The notes beneath the pieces were generated by a model. The model saw only the letters and a list, made by a program, of their open reading frames with translations, did no database searches and was not told where the DNA came from. 64,000 bases of DNA, from assembly GCF_003970865.1 (NCBI RefSeq), contig NZ_RXLZ01000012.1, positions 1 to 64,000 of the forward strand. The letters run 5' to 3'. Below, piece after piece: positions 19,728 through 30,228 of the stretch (position 1 is its first letter; the number at the start of each line of letters is the position of its first letter). The translations under genes were made by a program, and so were the position numbers. Origin of the DNA: Stenotrophomonas maltophilia (GTDB lineage: Bacteria > Pseudomonadota > Gammaproteobacteria > Xanthomonadales > Xanthomonadaceae).

Positions 19728-20465
19728 TCAGCGACCCAGTTCGAACACCACGTCCAGGTTGACCGAGACGGTCGATTCACCCGGTGCGACCGGGGTGGCC
19801 TTGTCCATCGCCGCGCCGGCCGACATGGCCCGCATCATCGGCATCGGGCGGTAGCCGCCGCCGGCGTTCTCGGAAATGCTGACGATGCGGCGCACCTGCA
19901 GGCCCAGCGACTTCGCATAGGTCTGGGCGCGGGCCTGGGCCTTCTTCAGTGCAGCCAGGCGGGCTTCGTCATAAACCGGTTCCGGCTGGTCGATCTCGAA
20001 GCTGGGGCCGTTGATCTGGTTGGCGCCCTGCGCAGCCAGTGCGTCCAGCACCTTGCCCAGCTTGGCGATGTCGCGCACCTTCAGGCTGACCGTGTTGCTG
20101 GCCTGGTAGCCGGTGATCTTCGGTGCTTCGTTGTCGGCATAGCGGTACTGCGGGTTGAGGCTGACGCCACTGGTCTGCACGTCGCGCTCGGCAATGCCGG
20201 CGGCCTTGATCGCGGCCAGTACCTTGTCCATCTGCTGGGCGTTCTGGCGCATGGCGCTGTTGCCATCGGCGGCCTGGGTGACCACACCGGCCGACAGGGT
20301 GGCCACGTCCGGCACGCGGGTCGCCTCGGCATTGGCCGAGATGTTCAGCAGGGTGCCTTCGGCCGGAGCGGCGATCGACGGCGACGACGGGGCAGCATGG
20401 GCGGTCATCGAGGTTCCAAGGGCGAGGGACAGGGCGAGCAGCAGCGGGGTGGCGGTCAGGCGCAT
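19728..20465 (-). CDS. SIMPL (DUF541) periplasmic protein
   Basis: This 245-residue exported protein has a signal peptide of 24 residues ending AHA. The rest is the SIMPL/DUF541 fold known from BP26 of Brucella and YggE of E. coli. YggE is linked to oxidative-stress tolerance, but the biochemical role is unknown. The usual tail pattern V-x-x-G-x-S-x-V-x-V-x-x-x-x-x-F-x-L is present. The ATG has AAGGAG eight nt upstream. It is monocistronic with its own terminator. Confidence 0.82.
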   Translation of the reverse strand: MRLTATPLLLALSLALGTSMTAHAAPSSPSIAAPAEGTLLNISANAEATRVPDVATLSAGVVTQAADGNSAMRQNAQQMDKVLAAIKAAGIAERDVQTSGVSLNPQYRYADNEAPKITGYQASNTVSLKVRDIAKLGKVLDALAAQGANQINGPSFEIDQPEPVYDEARLAALKKAQARAQTYAKSLGLQVRRIVSISENAGGGYRPMPMMRAMSAGAAMDKATPVAPGESTVSVNLDVVFELGR

Positions 20466-20584
20466 GGAGAACTCCTTGTTGTGCCATTGAGGGTGGTGTC
20501 GTAGCGATGAACGCGCTGTGAGCCCATTCGGGGTTGGGCACGTTCCGGGACGGGTTGCCGACGATTCAGGTGGCGGCCTCAGGT

Positions 20585-20590
20585 TATGCT
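20585..20590 (+). promoter_or_regulatory. -10-like box just before maf start
   Basis: TATGCT ends 6 nt before the maf ATG, and no ribosome site is visible. If it is the real -10, the transcript would begin at the start codon (leaderless). Confidence 0.35.
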
Positions 20591-20596
20591 GTGCCG

Positions 20597-21205
20597 ATGC
20601 TCTACCTTGCTTCCCGCTCCCCCCGACGCAACCAGCTGCTGGCCCGACTCGGACGCCCCTTCCAGGCCTTGGACCTGGAGGTCGTCGAGCAGCGCGCGCC
20701 CGCCGAAAGCGCCGAACAGTATGTCTGCCGCGTCGCTGCCGACAAGGCGCGTGCCGGCCTGGCCCGGGTGCTGGCCGATGACCCGCAGGCGCGGGTGCTC
20801 GGTTCGGACACCGAGGTGGTGCTGGACGGCGACGTGTTCGGAAAGCCCACCGACGCTGCCGATGCGCGGGCGATGCTGGCGCGTCTTGCCGGGCGTACCC
20901 ATCAGGTGATGACTGCCGTGGTGGTGGTCGGCGCGGACGGGCTGGACAGCGAACTGGTCATTTCCGAAGTGACCTTCGCCCCGATCGACGCTGCCGACAT
21001 CGCCGCCTACGTGGCCACCGGCGAGCCGTTGGACAAGGCCGGGGCCTACGCCATCCAGGGCGGTGCCGAGCGCTGGATCGAACATCTTTCCGGCAGCTAC
21101 TCTGGCGTCATGGGGCTGCCATTGCTGCATACCGATCGTCTGCTGGCGCGCTGCGGCGTGCCGGCCACAACTGCCGATGCCGCCAGGGAGGCTGCCGATG
21201 TCTGA
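20597..21205 (+). CDS. maf: Maf nucleoside triphosphate pyrophosphatase
   Basis: This 202-residue house-cleaning enzyme of the Maf family hydrolyses non-canonical or excess nucleotides; the sequence is closest to the dTTP/UTP (YhdE) group. The signature S-R-S-P-R-R near the N terminus (6-11), the GSDTEV acidic site (about 74-79) and the [10 protein letters not shown] block (about 146-155) are intact. The last eight bases overlap the start of rng, so the two are translated together. This maf-rng order is conserved. Confidence 0.93.
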   Translation: MLYLASRSPRRNQLLARLGRPFQALDLEVVEQRAPAESAEQYVCRVAADKARAGLARVLADDPQARVLGSDTEVVLDGDVFGKPTDAADARAMLARLAGRTHQVMTAVVVVGADGLDSELVISEVTFAPIDAADIAAYVATGEPLDKAGAYAIQGGAERWIEHLSGSYSGVMGLPLLHTDRLLARCGVPATTADAAREAADV

Positions 21206-22685
21206 GGAAATCCTGGTCAATGTGACCCCGCGCGAAACCCGGGTCGCGGTGATCGAGAACGGCATGCTGCAGGAACTGCACATCGAGCGCGGTTGGCGCC
21301 GGGGTGTGGTCGGCAACATCTACAAGGGCAAGGTGCAGCGGGTGATGCCCGGAATGCAGGCGGCCTTCGTCGAAGTCGGGCTGGAGCGCGCCGCGTTCCT
21401 GCACGCCAACGACGTGGTGCGGCCGGCGCCGGTGGCCAGTGCCGATACCGAGAACACCACGCTGCCGCCGCCCTCCAGCGTGCCGATCGTGGAGCTGCTG
21501 CGCGACGGCCAGGACATCGTGGTGCAGGTGGTGAAGGACCCGATCGGGACCAAGGGCGCACGCCTGACCACCCAGATCAGCATTCCCTCGCGCTACATGG
21601 TGCTGCTGCCGCAGTCCAAGGTGGTGGGGGTGTCCGCGCGCATCGAGGATGAAACCGAGCGCGCCCGCCTGAAGGCCCTGGTGACCGAACTGTCGGCGCA
21701 GCATGGGGGCTACGGCTACATCGTGCGTACCAATGCCGAGGGCCAGCCGGCCGAGGCCATCGCCGAGGACATCGCCTACCTGTCGCGCGTATGGAACGTG
21801 GTCGAGCGTCGTGGCCGCGAAGCGGCCTCGTGCAGCAACATCTATGAAGACCTGAGCCTGCCGCTGAGATCGGTACGCGACCTGATCCGCAAGGACGTTG
21901 ACAAGGTGAAGGTGGACTCCAAGGAGACCTTCGCGCAGTTGCAGGCCTTTGTTGCCAAGTACATGCCGGTGCTGGCCGAGAAGATCGAGCTGTACAGCGG
22001 TGATCGCCCGATCTTCGACATGTTCGGGGTGGAGGACGAGATCGGCCGCGCGCTGGACAAGCAGGTGCCGCTGAAATCCGGTGGCTACCTGGTGATCGAC
22101 CAGACCGAGGCGATGACCACCATCGACGTCAACACCGGTTCGTTCCTTGGCCAGCGCAACCTGGAAGAGACAGTGTTCCGCACCAACCTGGAAGCGGCGC
22201 AGGCGGTGGCACGGCAGCTGCGGCTGCGCAACCTGGGCGGCATCATCATCATCGATTTCATCGACATGGATGATGCCGAGCACCGCCGCCAGGTATTGCG
22301 TACGCTGGAAAAGGCGCTGGCCCGCGACCATGCCAAGACCACGGTGTACGACTTCTCGCCGCTGGGCCTGGTGGAGATGACCCGCAAGCGCACGGTGGAA
22401 AGCCTGGAGCGCCAGCTGTCGGAAACGTGCCCGCAGTGCAGCGGCCGCGGCAGCATCAAGACCACCGAGACGGTGACCTACGAGATCTTCCGCGAGATCA
22501 CCCGCGCCGTGCGCCAGTTCGATGCCGCGCGCCTGCTGGTGATCGCTTCGACCAAGGTGGTCGCGCGCATCACCGACGAGGAATCCGCGGCGGTGGCCGA
22601 GCTGGAGGAATTCCTCGGCAAGAGCATCCGCTTCCAGGCGGACGAGCAGTACCTGCAGGAGCAATTCGATGTCGTTCTGCTCTGA
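21198..22685 (+). CDS. rng: Ribonuclease G
   Basis: This 495-residue endoribonuclease of the RNase E/G family matures the 5' end of 16S rRNA and cuts AU-rich RNA. It has an S1 RNA-binding domain (about 38-120), a 5' sensor and RNase H-like region, and the DNase I-like catalytic domain with the metal-binding aspartates in MTTIDVNTG and IIIDFIDM (about 300-355). The zinc-link CPQC (Cys411, Cys414) needed for dimer formation is present. The C-terminal degradosome scaffold of RNase E is absent, and together with the length this marks RNase G. Confidence 0.95.
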   Translation: MSEEILVNVTPRETRVAVIENGMLQELHIERGWRRGVVGNIYKGKVQRVMPGMQAAFVEVGLERAAFLHANDVVRPAPVASADTENTTLPPPSSVPIVELLRDGQDIVVQVVKDPIGTKGARLTTQISIPSRYMVLLPQSKVVGVSARIEDETERARLKALVTELSAQHGGYGYIVRTNAEGQPAEAIAEDIAYLSRVWNVVERRGREAASCSNIYEDLSLPLRSVRDLIRKDVDKVKVDSKETFAQLQAFVAKYMPVLAEKIELYSGDRPIFDMFGVEDEIGRALDKQVPLKSGGYLVIDQTEAMTTIDVNTGSFLGQRNLEETVFRTNLEAAQAVARQLRLRNLGGIIIIDFIDMDDAEHRRQVLRTLEKALARDHAKTTVYDFSPLGLVEMTRKRTVESLERQLSETCPQCSGRGSIKTTETVTYEIFREITRAVRQFDAARLLVIASTKVVARITDEESAAVAELEEFLGKSIRFQADEQYLQEQFDVVLL

Positions 22686-22690
22686 TCCTC

Positions 22691-22707
22691 GCCGGCCGCA
22701 GGCCGGC
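22691..22707 (+). other. Hairpin between rng and yhdP
   Basis: GCCGGCC-GCA-GGCCGGC is a perfect 7-bp stem that starts 5 bp after the rng stop and ends 8 bp before the yhdP ATG. It occupies the place of a ribosome site and may limit yhdP translation. Confidence 0.4.
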
Positions 22708-22715
22708 GGTGGCCG

Positions 22716-25700
22716 ATGAGCGCGCCGCCGCGCCTGCGACTGCGAAGGATCCGCCGTCATTTCATTGCCGCCTGCGCGGTGGGCCTGGTCGGGCTTGCAC
22801 TGCTGGTGGGCACCCTCAGCCAGCTGCTGCCGCTGGCTGAGCGCCATCCCGAGAAGATTGCTGCCTGGCTGAGCGAACGCGCTGGCCAGCCGGTGCGTTT
22901 CGACCAGCTGCAGACCGCCTGGACCCGGCGTGGTCCGCTGCTGCAGCTCAAGGGCCTGCGCATCGGCGCCGGCCAAGGCCTGGCGATCGGCGAGGCCGAG
23001 GTGCTGGTATCGATGTACAGCGGCCTGTTGCCTGGCCGGTCGCTGACCGAGCTGCGCCTGCGTGGCCTGGCGCTCGACCTGCAGCAGGGCGAGGACGGTC
23101 GCTGGTCGGTGCGCGGCCTGCCGCAGGCCGCCAATGGCGGGGACCCGCTGGATGCGCTGCGCCGGCTGGGCGAACTGCAGGTGATCGGAGGCCGCCTGGG
23201 CGTGCATGCGCCGGGGTTGGGGATCGATACCACGCTGCCACGCATCGACGTGCGCCTGCGGGTCAACGGCGACCGCCTGCGTGTCGGTGTGCGCGCCTGG
23301 GCCCAGAGCGAAGCGCTGCCGTTGACGGCGGTGCTGGACGTGGACCGCGTGCGCGGCAATGGCCAGGCCTGGCTGGGCGCCGATCCGGTCGATTTTCATG
23401 CCTGGTCGCCGCTGCTGGCGGCCGGCGGTGTGCGCCTGCGCGAAGGCAAGGGCGAACTCAACCTGTGGCTGACCCTGCGCGATTTCGCACCGGTGGCGGT
23501 GACCACCGATTCGGACCTGCGTGATGTCCGCATCGATGGCGCACCGATGCCCGCGATGGCGGCTCCGCAGCTGCAGCTGCAGCGGTTGCAGGCACGCCTG
23601 CGCTGGCAGCGCCAGGCCGATGGCTGGGCATTGCAGGTGCCGCGCCTGCGCCTGAAAACCGAAGACGGCGAGCAGCAGCTCGATGGCCTGCAGTTGCAGC
23701 TCGGCAAGCAGCTGCGGGTCCGTTCCGGTGAAGTGCAGGCCGGCATCGCGCTGCGTGCGCTGGCCCTGAGCGATCGTCTTGAACCGGGCCTGCGTCGCTG
23801 GCTGTTCCTGTCCAGGCCGCAGTTGGACGTGCGCGAGTTGCAGCTGGCGGGCGAACGCGATGGCCCGTTGTGGGCACAGGGCGAACTGCAGTCGCTGGGC
23901 TTCGCCAGCGTGGGCAATTCGCCCGGCCTGCGTGGCCTGGGCGGACGCTTCGAAGGCGACGCGGATGGCTTCAGCCTGCAGCTGCAGCCGCAACGCCAGC
24001 TGCAGTTCGATTGGCCGACCGGCTTCGGCGTGCGCCACGATCTGCACCTGGCGGGCCAGGTGGTGGGCTGGCGCGATGAAGGCGGTGGCTGGCGCATCGG
24101 CACGGCGGCGATGCGCGTGGAAGGCACCGACTATGCGGCAGACGTGCGCGGTGGCGTCTGGTTCCAGGGCGACGGTACGCGGCCGTGGCTGCAGCTGGCG
24201 GCCAAGCTGGACGACGTGCCGATGACCGCGGCCAAGCGCTTCTGGATCCACTCCAAGATGAGCAAGGGGGCCACCGACTGGCTGGACATGGCGCTGGCCG
24301 GCGGCCAGGTGCGCAATGGCATCGGCCTGGTCAGTGGCGACCTGGACGATTGGCCGTTCGACAACAACGATGGCCGCTTCGAGGCCACCGGCCATATCAC
24401 CAATGGTGACATCCGCTTCCAGCACGACTGGCCGTTGATGCGCCAGGTCGACGCCGATATCGCCTTCATCGGCCCCGGCTTCGACATGCACGGTCGCGGC
24501 GATCTGGCCGGCGTGGCGGTGCAGAAATTCGAGGCGGGCATCCAGGACTTCGGGCAGCAGCCGCTGTACGTGCGTGCCGATGCGCAGAGCGAGGCCGGCA
24601 GGCTGCTGGCCATGCTGCGGCAGAGCCCGCTGCACAAGGATTATGGCGACACCCTGGACAACCTCACCGCTGCGGGCCCGGCGCATGTGACCTTCGATCT
24701 GCTGCAGCCGCTGCACCACGATGAAGGTGGCGGCCATCTGCAGGGGACGGTCGATCTGGCCGGCGTGAAGCTGGTCGACAAGCGCTTCCAGCTCACCTTT
24801 GACAACATGCACGGGCAGGCGCGCTACAGCAATGGCGGTTTCGGCGCCGAGGAACTGACGGTGCGCCACCTCGGCCAGGACGGCCGCCTGAGCCTGCGTG
24901 CCGGTGGCTACGTGCATGACAGCAAACTGGCTTTTGAATCGCAGCTGTCGGCCACGCTTGATGCGGGCGTGCTGATCGACCGTGCACCGGAGATGGCCTG
25001 GCTGAAGCCCTACATCGCCGGCACCTCGCCGTGGACCATCGCGGTGAACCTGCCGAAGGTCGCGCCCGGTGCACCGGCGCCTCCCAGCGAACTACGGCTG
25101 AGCTCGGATCTGGTCGGCACCCGTCTGGACCTGCCGGCACCGCTGGATAAACCTGCCGGGGAGCCGTTGGCGACCACGGTGGCCGCACAGCTGCCAATGG
25201 GCGCCGGCCGTATCGATGTGGCCTTCGGCCAGCGTCTGGCCCTGGCAGCACGCAGCCACAACAACCAGACGGGTGTGCAGGTGACGCTGGGCAGCGACCA
25301 TGTCGATCGCGAGCCGCCGCCGAGCGGGCTGACCGTCAACGGTCGCAGTCCGACCCTGGATGCGCTGGAGTGGATCAGCCTGGCGCGTGGGGGCGGTGAC
25401 GATGACACGATGCCGCTGCGTGCGGTGGATGTGCAGGTCGGTAAGCTGATGCTGATTGGCGGCGTCTTCGAACAGACCCGGTTGCAGTTGCAGCCGGGCC
25501 CGCAGGCACTGAATGTACGCTTGGACGGCCCGTCGCTGGCCGGGCGCCTGACCGTCCCCAATGCAGACGGCGGCACCATCAGTGGCCAGCTCGACCGCGT
25601 GCACTGGCAGTCACTGCCGGCGGCTCCGGGTGCACCGGCCGCACCGGCACGGGTACAGGCCGGCGCCAACGACATGGACCCGGCCAAGCTGCCGCCGTTC

Positions 25701-26570
25701 GCGCTGGACATCGCCGACCTGAAGTTCGGCAAGGTGGTGCTGGGCCAGGCGGTGCTGCGTACGCGGCCACTGGCCAATGGCCTGAACGTGGACGAGCTGC
25801 GCTTCCGTGCGCCCGACCAGGAAATCGACATCAGCGGTCGCTGGCTGGGCCGCACCGGTGGTGCCCGCACCGAGCTGACCGCACAGGTGCGCAGCGAGGA
25901 CCTGGGCGGACTGATGCAGAACCTCGACTACGGCGGCCAGCTGCGTGGCGGTTCCGGCCAGGCGCAGCTGCAGGCCACGTGGAGCGGGGGGCCGTCGGAC
26001 TTCCAGCTGGGCAACCTGCAGGGCCGCCTGGACCTGCATGCACGCAATGGCCAGCTGCTGGAGCTGGAGCCGGGCGCTGGCCGCGTGCTGGGCCTGCTCA
26101 GCGTGACCCAGCTGCCGCGGCGCCTGATGTTCGACTTCCGCGACTTCTTCTCCAAGGGCTTCGCGTTCAACCAGATCGACGGCAGCATGCAGTTCGGCCA
26201 GGGCATGGCGCGCACCGACAAGGTGCTGATCGAAGGCCCGGCAGCCAACATCACCATCCGCGGCCAGGCCGACCTGCGCAACCAGCAGTTCGACCAGACC
26301 ATCGACGTCAACCCGCGCGCCGGCAATCTGCTGACCGTAGTGGGGGCGGTGGCCGGTGGCCCGGTGGGGGCGGCGCTGGGCGCGGCCACCAATGCGGTAT
26401 TGTCCAAACCATTGGGCGAGATTGGCGCCCGTACCTACAAGGTGACCGGTCCATGGAAGGAACCGAAGGTGGAAGTGATCGAGCGCAGCCGCGACAAGGC
26501 TCCGCCACCCGCGCCGGCACCGGCGCCGGCCATCCCGCCGACCGTCACCGGCCTGCCGCGCTCGCGTTGA
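22716..26570 (+). CDS. yhdP: YhdP-family AsmA-like protein
   Basis: This very long (1284-residue) protein is anchored by one N-terminal helix (about 14-40) and otherwise forms a periplasmic beta-rich rod. It belongs to the YhdP/TamB/AsmA group. In E. coli YhdP, TamB and YdbH share the task of moving phospholipids from the inner to the outer membrane. The C-terminal AsmA-like block, with the phrase DLRNQQFDQTIDVNPR and the GAVAGGPVGAALGAATN glycine-rich helix near residue 1215, is diagnostic. The tail is Pro/Ala-rich. It sits in the conserved rng-yhdP-tldD series. Confidence 0.9.
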   Translation: MSAPPRLRLRRIRRHFIAACAVGLVGLALLVGTLSQLLPLAERHPEKIAAWLSERAGQPVRFDQLQTAWTRRGPLLQLKGLRIGAGQGLAIGEAEVLVSMYSGLLPGRSLTELRLRGLALDLQQGEDGRWSVRGLPQAANGGDPLDALRRLGELQVIGGRLGVHAPGLGIDTTLPRIDVRLRVNGDRLRVGVRAWAQSEALPLTAVLDVDRVRGNGQAWLGADPVDFHAWSPLLAAGGVRLREGKGELNLWLTLRDFAPVAVTTDSDLRDVRIDGAPMPAMAAPQLQLQRLQARLRWQRQADGWALQVPRLRLKTEDGEQQLDGLQLQLGKQLRVRSGEVQAGIALRALALSDRLEPGLRRWLFLSRPQLDVRELQLAGERDGPLWAQGELQSLGFASVGNSPGLRGLGGRFEGDADGFSLQLQPQRQLQFDWPTGFGVRHDLHLAGQVVGWRDEGGGWRIGTAAMRVEGTDYAADVRGGVWFQGDGTRPWLQLAAKLDDVPMTAAKRFWIHSKMSKGATDWLDMALAGGQVRNGIGLVSGDLDDWPFDNNDGRFEATGHITNGDIRFQHDWPLMRQVDADIAFIGPGFDMHGRGDLAGVAVQKFEAGIQDFGQQPLYVRADAQSEAGRLLAMLRQSPLHKDYGDTLDNLTAAGPAHVTFDLLQPLHHDEGGGHLQGTVDLAGVKLVDKRFQLTFDNMHGQARYSNGGFGAEELTVRHLGQDGRLSLRAGGYVHDSKLAFESQLSATLDAGVLIDRAPEMAWLKPYIAGTSPWTIAVNLPKVAPGAPAPPSELRLSSDLVGTRLDLPAPLDKPAGEPLATTVAAQLPMGAGRIDVAFGQRLALAARSHNNQTGVQVTLGSDHVDREPPPSGLTVNGRSPTLDALEWISLARGGGDDDTMPLRAVDVQVGKLMLIGGVFEQTRLQLQPGPQALNVRLDGPSLAGRLTVPNADGGTISGQLDRVHWQSLPAAPGAPAAPARVQAGANDMDPAKLPPFALDIADLKFGKVVLGQAVLRTRPLANGLNVDELRFRAPDQEIDISGRWLGRTGGARTELTAQVRSEDLGGLMQNLDYGGQLRGGSGQAQLQATWSGGPSDFQLGNLQGRLDLHARNGQLLELEPGAGRVLGLLSVTQLPRRLMFDFRDFFSKGFAFNQIDGSMQFGQGMARTDKVLIEGPAANITIRGQADLRNQQFDQTIDVNPRAGNLLTVVGAVAGGPVGAALGAATNAVLSKPLGEIGARTYKVTGPWKEPKVEVIERSRDKAPPPAPAPAPAIPPTVTGLPRSR

Positions 26571-26630
26571 GCGCGGCTTTCCTGTTCACGGGGCTTGCCT
26601 GAGCGCCCCCGCATCCCCAGATCGAGAACC

Positions 26631-28076
26631 ATGACTGATATCGCCCTGACGCTTGCCCAAGACCGCCTGCTGCGCCCCGGCGGCCTGGATACCGCTGGCC
26701 TGGAGCGCACCTTCGGCCAGCTGCTCGGCCCCGGTGTGGACTTCGGCGACCTCTATTTCCAGCACGCCCGCCGCGAGAGCTGGAGCGTGGAAGACGGCAT
26801 CGTCAAGGACGGTGCCCATTCCATCGAGCAGGGCGTGGGCGTGCGGGCGATTTCCGGCGAGAAGACCGGTTTCGCCTACTCCGATGACATCCATGCCGAT
26901 GCGCTGCGGGTGGCGGCGCAGTCGGCGCGCGCGATCTCGCGTGAAGGTGGCGCCCAGTCCGGGCGATCGCTGCTGCGCGGCAACGCGCGCGCGTTGTACC
27001 CGGCGCTGGACCCGATCGATGGCATCGGCAACGAGGCCAAGGTCGAGGTGCTCAAGCGCCTGGATGGCTACCTGCGCGCCGCCGACCCGCGCGTGAAGCA
27101 GGTGATGGTGAGCCTGTCCGGCGGCGTCGATACGGTGCTGATCGCCCGCAGCGACGGTGTGCTGGGCGCTGACGTGCGCCCGCTGGTGCGCCTGAACGTG
27201 CAGGTGATCGTCGAGCACAACGGTCGCCGCGAGTCCGGCTATGCCGGCGGTGGTGGCCGCTATGGGTATGAGGAACTGTTCGCCGACGGCCGCCCCGAGG
27301 CCTTTGCCCGCGAGGCGCTGCGCCAGGCGCTGGTGAACCTGGATGCCGTTCCGGCACCGGCCGGGGTGATGCCGGTGGTGCTCGGTCCGGGCTGGCCCGG
27401 CGTGCTGCTGCACGAAGCGGTCGGCCATGGTCTGGAAGGCGACTTCAACCGCAAGGGCACCAGTGTCTATGCCGGCCGCATCGGTGAGCGCGTCGCGGCG
27501 CCGGGCGTGACCATCGTCGACGACGGTACGCTCGACGGCCGTCGTGGTTCGTTGAACATCGACGATGAGGGCCACCCGAGCCAGTGCACCACCCTGATCG
27601 AGGACGGCATCCTGGTCGGCTACATGCAGGACAGCCTCAACGCACGGCTGATGGGCATGGCGCCGACCGGCAACGGCCGCCGCGAATCGTTCGCGCACCT
27701 GACCATGCCGCGCATGACCAACACCTACATGCGCGCCGGCCAGCATGACCCGCAGGAAATGATCCGTTCGGTGAAGAAGGGCCTGTACGCGGTCAACTTC
27801 GGCGGCGGCCAGGTCGACATCACCAGCGGCAAGTACGTGTTCTCGGCCACCGAGGCCTACCTCATCGAGGATGGCCGCATCACCACGCCGGTGAAGGGTG
27901 CGACGCTGATCGGCAACGGTCCGGAAACCATGCAGAAGGTACGCATGGTCGGCAACGATCTGGCCCTGGACGAGGGCGTGGGCATCTGTGGCAAGGACGG
28001 GCAGAGCGTGCCCGTGGGTGTTGGCCAGCCCTCGCTGCTGATCGAGGGCATCACCGTCGGCGGTACCCAGGCCTGA
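26631..28076 (+). CDS. tldD: Metalloprotease TldD
   Basis: This 481-residue subunit carries the zinc active site of the TldD-TldE heterodimer, which degrades unfolded peptides and in E. coli matures microcin B17. The HExxxH motif is HEAVGH (261-266), followed by a Gly/Glu-rich helix as expected. The C-terminal ...[18 protein letters not shown] block is typical. Its partner gene pmbA lies 700 bp downstream on the same strand, separated by the oppositely oriented darP. Confidence 0.95.
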   Translation: MTDIALTLAQDRLLRPGGLDTAGLERTFGQLLGPGVDFGDLYFQHARRESWSVEDGIVKDGAHSIEQGVGVRAISGEKTGFAYSDDIHADALRVAAQSARAISREGGAQSGRSLLRGNARALYPALDPIDGIGNEAKVEVLKRLDGYLRAADPRVKQVMVSLSGGVDTVLIARSDGVLGADVRPLVRLNVQVIVEHNGRRESGYAGGGGRYGYEELFADGRPEAFAREALRQALVNLDAVPAPAGVMPVVLGPGWPGVLLHEAVGHGLEGDFNRKGTSVYAGRIGERVAAPGVTIVDDGTLDGRRGSLNIDDEGHPSQCTTLIEDGILVGYMQDSLNARLMGMAPTGNGRRESFAHLTMPRMTNTYMRAGQHDPQEMIRSVKKGLYAVNFGGGQVDITSGKYVFSATEAYLIEDGRITTPVKGATLIGNGPETMQKVRMVGNDLALDEGVGICGKDGQSVPVGVGQPSLLIEGITVGGTQA

Positions 28077-28117
28077 GCCGGGCGATGGCCAGCGCCACCG
28101 CCCCGGCCGGCGCGGAC

Positions 28118-28705
28118 TCAGTCCTCGTCGGCTTCGTCGCTCTCGACGGGGTCGGCGTCTTCGGCGCTGGCCTTCAGGCCCAGCGCGGCCGGCAGCATCA
28201 GGGCACGCAGCACCTGGAAGATTTCGCGGTAGGCGCGCGGCGGCTTGTTCTTGGCCTTTTCGGCCTGCGCATTGCGCACCAGCGTGCGCAGCTGCTGGCG
28301 GTCGGCCTGCGGGTAGTCGTCCAGCAGTGCAGCCAGCGCCTTGTCACCCTCGGCCAGCAGGCGGTCGCGCCAGTCTTCGGCGCGGTGCATCATCGCCACT
28401 TCACGGCGGCCGGTTTCGCTGTTGGCGTCCAGCGCATCGCGGATCGCATCCAGCGTGGCGTCATCTTCGCGGCGCATGTGCTTGGCCAGAAACGCCAGCT
28501 GGCGCTTGTGGGCGATGTGGGCGGTGATGCGCTTGCACTCGGCGATATGCGGCAGCAGGTCTTCCGGGATCGGCAGGCGTGCCAGCTGGGCCGGGGTCAA
28601 CGACACCAGCTTCTCGCCCAGGGCCAGCACGTCGAGCGCGTCGCGCCGGTTCTGGCTGCGGCTCTTGTCGTGGAATTCACCGGTTTCTTCGTCGCGTCCG
28701 CGCAT
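28118..28705 (-). CDS. darP: Ribosome biogenesis factor DarP (YjgA)
   Basis: This 195-residue DUF615 protein acts late in assembly of the 50S ribosomal subunit. The family features seen are the all-helical, Arg/Lys-rich body and the conserved segment [23 protein letters not shown] near residues 20-42. The C terminus is acidic. The ATG has AGGA upstream. It lies between tldD and pmbA in the opposite direction and shares a 68-bp divergent promoter region with pmbA. Confidence 0.9.
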   Translation of the reverse strand: MRGRDEETGEFHDKSRSQNRRDALDVLALGEKLVSLTPAQLARLPIPEDLLPHIAECKRITAHIAHKRQLAFLAKHMRREDDATLDAIRDALDANSETGRREVAMMHRAEDWRDRLLAEGDKALAALLDDYPQADRQQLRTLVRNAQAEKAKNKPPRAYREIFQVLRALMLPAALGLKASAEDADPVESDEADED

Positions 28706-28773
28706 CGTTCCTACCTGATCTCAAAAAAAGTCGCCCGGCGTGATGCCGGGCCCAACCCGTACAGGATAAAGCA
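28706..28773. promoter_or_regulatory. Divergent darP/pmbA promoter region
   Basis: This is a 68-bp interval between two divergent genes. It contains an A7 run and a hairpin (CCCGGC-GTGAT-GCCGGG). I cannot place -35 and -10 boxes with confidence. Confidence 0.4.
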
Positions 28774-30141
28774 TTGAACGTGATCGCCCCTGAAGTCGCT
28801 GTCGGCGACGACAGCCCGGCCCGGCTGGAACGGCTGGCCGACCTCTCCCAGCAGCTGCTCGACCGTGCCCGTGCGCTGGGCGCCAGCCAGGCCGAGGTCA
28901 GCTGCAGCGAGGACCGTGGCCTGGAGGTCAATGTCCGCCTTGGCGAAGTTGAGACCGTGCAGTCCACCCGTGACCGCGGTATCGCCGTCACCGTCTATTT
29001 CGGCCAACGCAAGGGCAGCGCCAGCACCGGCGACCTGAACGAGGCCAGCCTTGCCGCCACGGTCGAGCAGGCCTGTGCGATCGCCCGGCATACCGAGGAC
29101 GACCCGGCCGCCGGCCTGGCTGAGGCCACGCTGATGGCCACCGATTTCCCGGACCTGGATGCCTGGCATCCCTGGGCGCTGCAGGCCGACGAGGCGGTGG
29201 ACCTGGCCCTGGCCTGCGAGAACGCAGGTCGTGAGGCCGATGCGCAGATCCGCAATTCCGACGGCGCCTCGGTGTCGAGCATGCAGAGCCTGTCGGTGTA
29301 CGCCAACTCGCATGGCTTTTTCGGCCGTGAGCGCGGCACCCATCATTCGGTGGGCTGTGCGCTGATCGCCGGCCAGGGCGATGGCATGCAGCGCGATGGC
29401 TGGTACACCAGCGCGCTGGCCCGCGAGGATCTGGAAGAGGTGGGCCTGGTCGGTCGTCGTGCTGCCGAGCGCACCGTCGCCCGCCTGCAGCCTCGTTCGA
29501 TGGCCACCGGCAGCATGCCGGTGCTGTTCGCCCCGGAAGTGGCGCGCAGCCTGGTCGGCCACCTGCTGTCGGCGGTGTCCGGCGGTGCCCTGTACCGCCA
29601 GGCCAGCTTCCTGCTGGACAGCGTTGGCCAGCAGCTGTTCCCGGACTGGATGCAGATCGAGGAACTGCCCCACCTGCGCCGTGGCCTGCGCTCGGCCGCC
29701 TTCGACGGTGACGGCGTGGCCACCCGTGCTTCGGCCCTGGTCCGCGACGGTGTGCTGCAGCGCTATGTGCTGGGCAGCTACTCGGCACGCAAGCTGGGCC
29801 TGCAGACCACCGCCAATGCCGGTGGCGTGCACAACCTGCAGTTGGCCGCCAACGCGGGCTCCCTGCAGGAAATCGCCCGGCAGATGGGCGATGGCCTGCT
29901 GGTGACCGAACTGATGGGGCAGGGCGTGAACGGGGTGACCGGCGACTACTCGCGCGGTGCCGGCGGCTTCCGCGTCGAGAATGGTGAGATCCAGTACCCG
30001 GTGGATGGCATCACCATCGCCGGCAACCTGCGCGAGATGTTCAGCAGCATCGAGGCGGTCGGCAGCGACGTCGACCCGCGCTCGCACATCCGGACCGGTT
30101 CGATCCTGCTGGGGCGGATGACCATCGCCGGTAATGATTGA
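28774..30141 (+). CDS. pmbA: TldE/PmbA protease subunit
   Basis: This 455-residue protein is the non-zinc partner of TldD; it lacks HExxH. Family blocks visible are the N-terminal R-x-G-x-V-E-x-x-x-x-x-x-x-R-x-x-x-V-T-V-Y-x-G, the central Y-x-x-A-R and A-x-E-V-A-R-S-x-x-G-x-L segments, and the C-terminal YPVDGITIAGNL. The start is TTG with AGGA upstream; a GTG two codons in is an alternative. Confidence 0.93.
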   Translation: MNVIAPEVAVGDDSPARLERLADLSQQLLDRARALGASQAEVSCSEDRGLEVNVRLGEVETVQSTRDRGIAVTVYFGQRKGSASTGDLNEASLAATVEQACAIARHTEDDPAAGLAEATLMATDFPDLDAWHPWALQADEAVDLALACENAGREADAQIRNSDGASVSSMQSLSVYANSHGFFGRERGTHHSVGCALIAGQGDGMQRDGWYTSALAREDLEEVGLVGRRAAERTVARLQPRSMATGSMPVLFAPEVARSLVGHLLSAVSGGALYRQASFLLDSVGQQLFPDWMQIEELPHLRRGLRSAAFDGDGVATRASALVRDGVLQRYVLGSYSARKLGLQTTANAGGVHNLQLAANAGSLQEIARQMGDGLLVTELMGQGVNGVTGDYSRGAGGFRVENGEIQYPVDGITIAGNLREMFSSIEAVGSDVDPRSHIRTGSILLGRMTIAGND

Positions 30142-30228
30142 TGGCGTCGATGGCGTAAGCTATGCCCGCCTGACGCAACCAGCTTGGTGCTGGTGGGTCA
30201 AGACCACCCAATGAAAAGGAGTTTTGTC

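Noticed and set aside
21108-24917. A 1269-codon minus-strand open frame opposite rng and yhdP
   Set aside because: The plus-strand genes have clear domains and operon spacing. The antisense frame has the same His/Gln-rich shadow composition and no motif.
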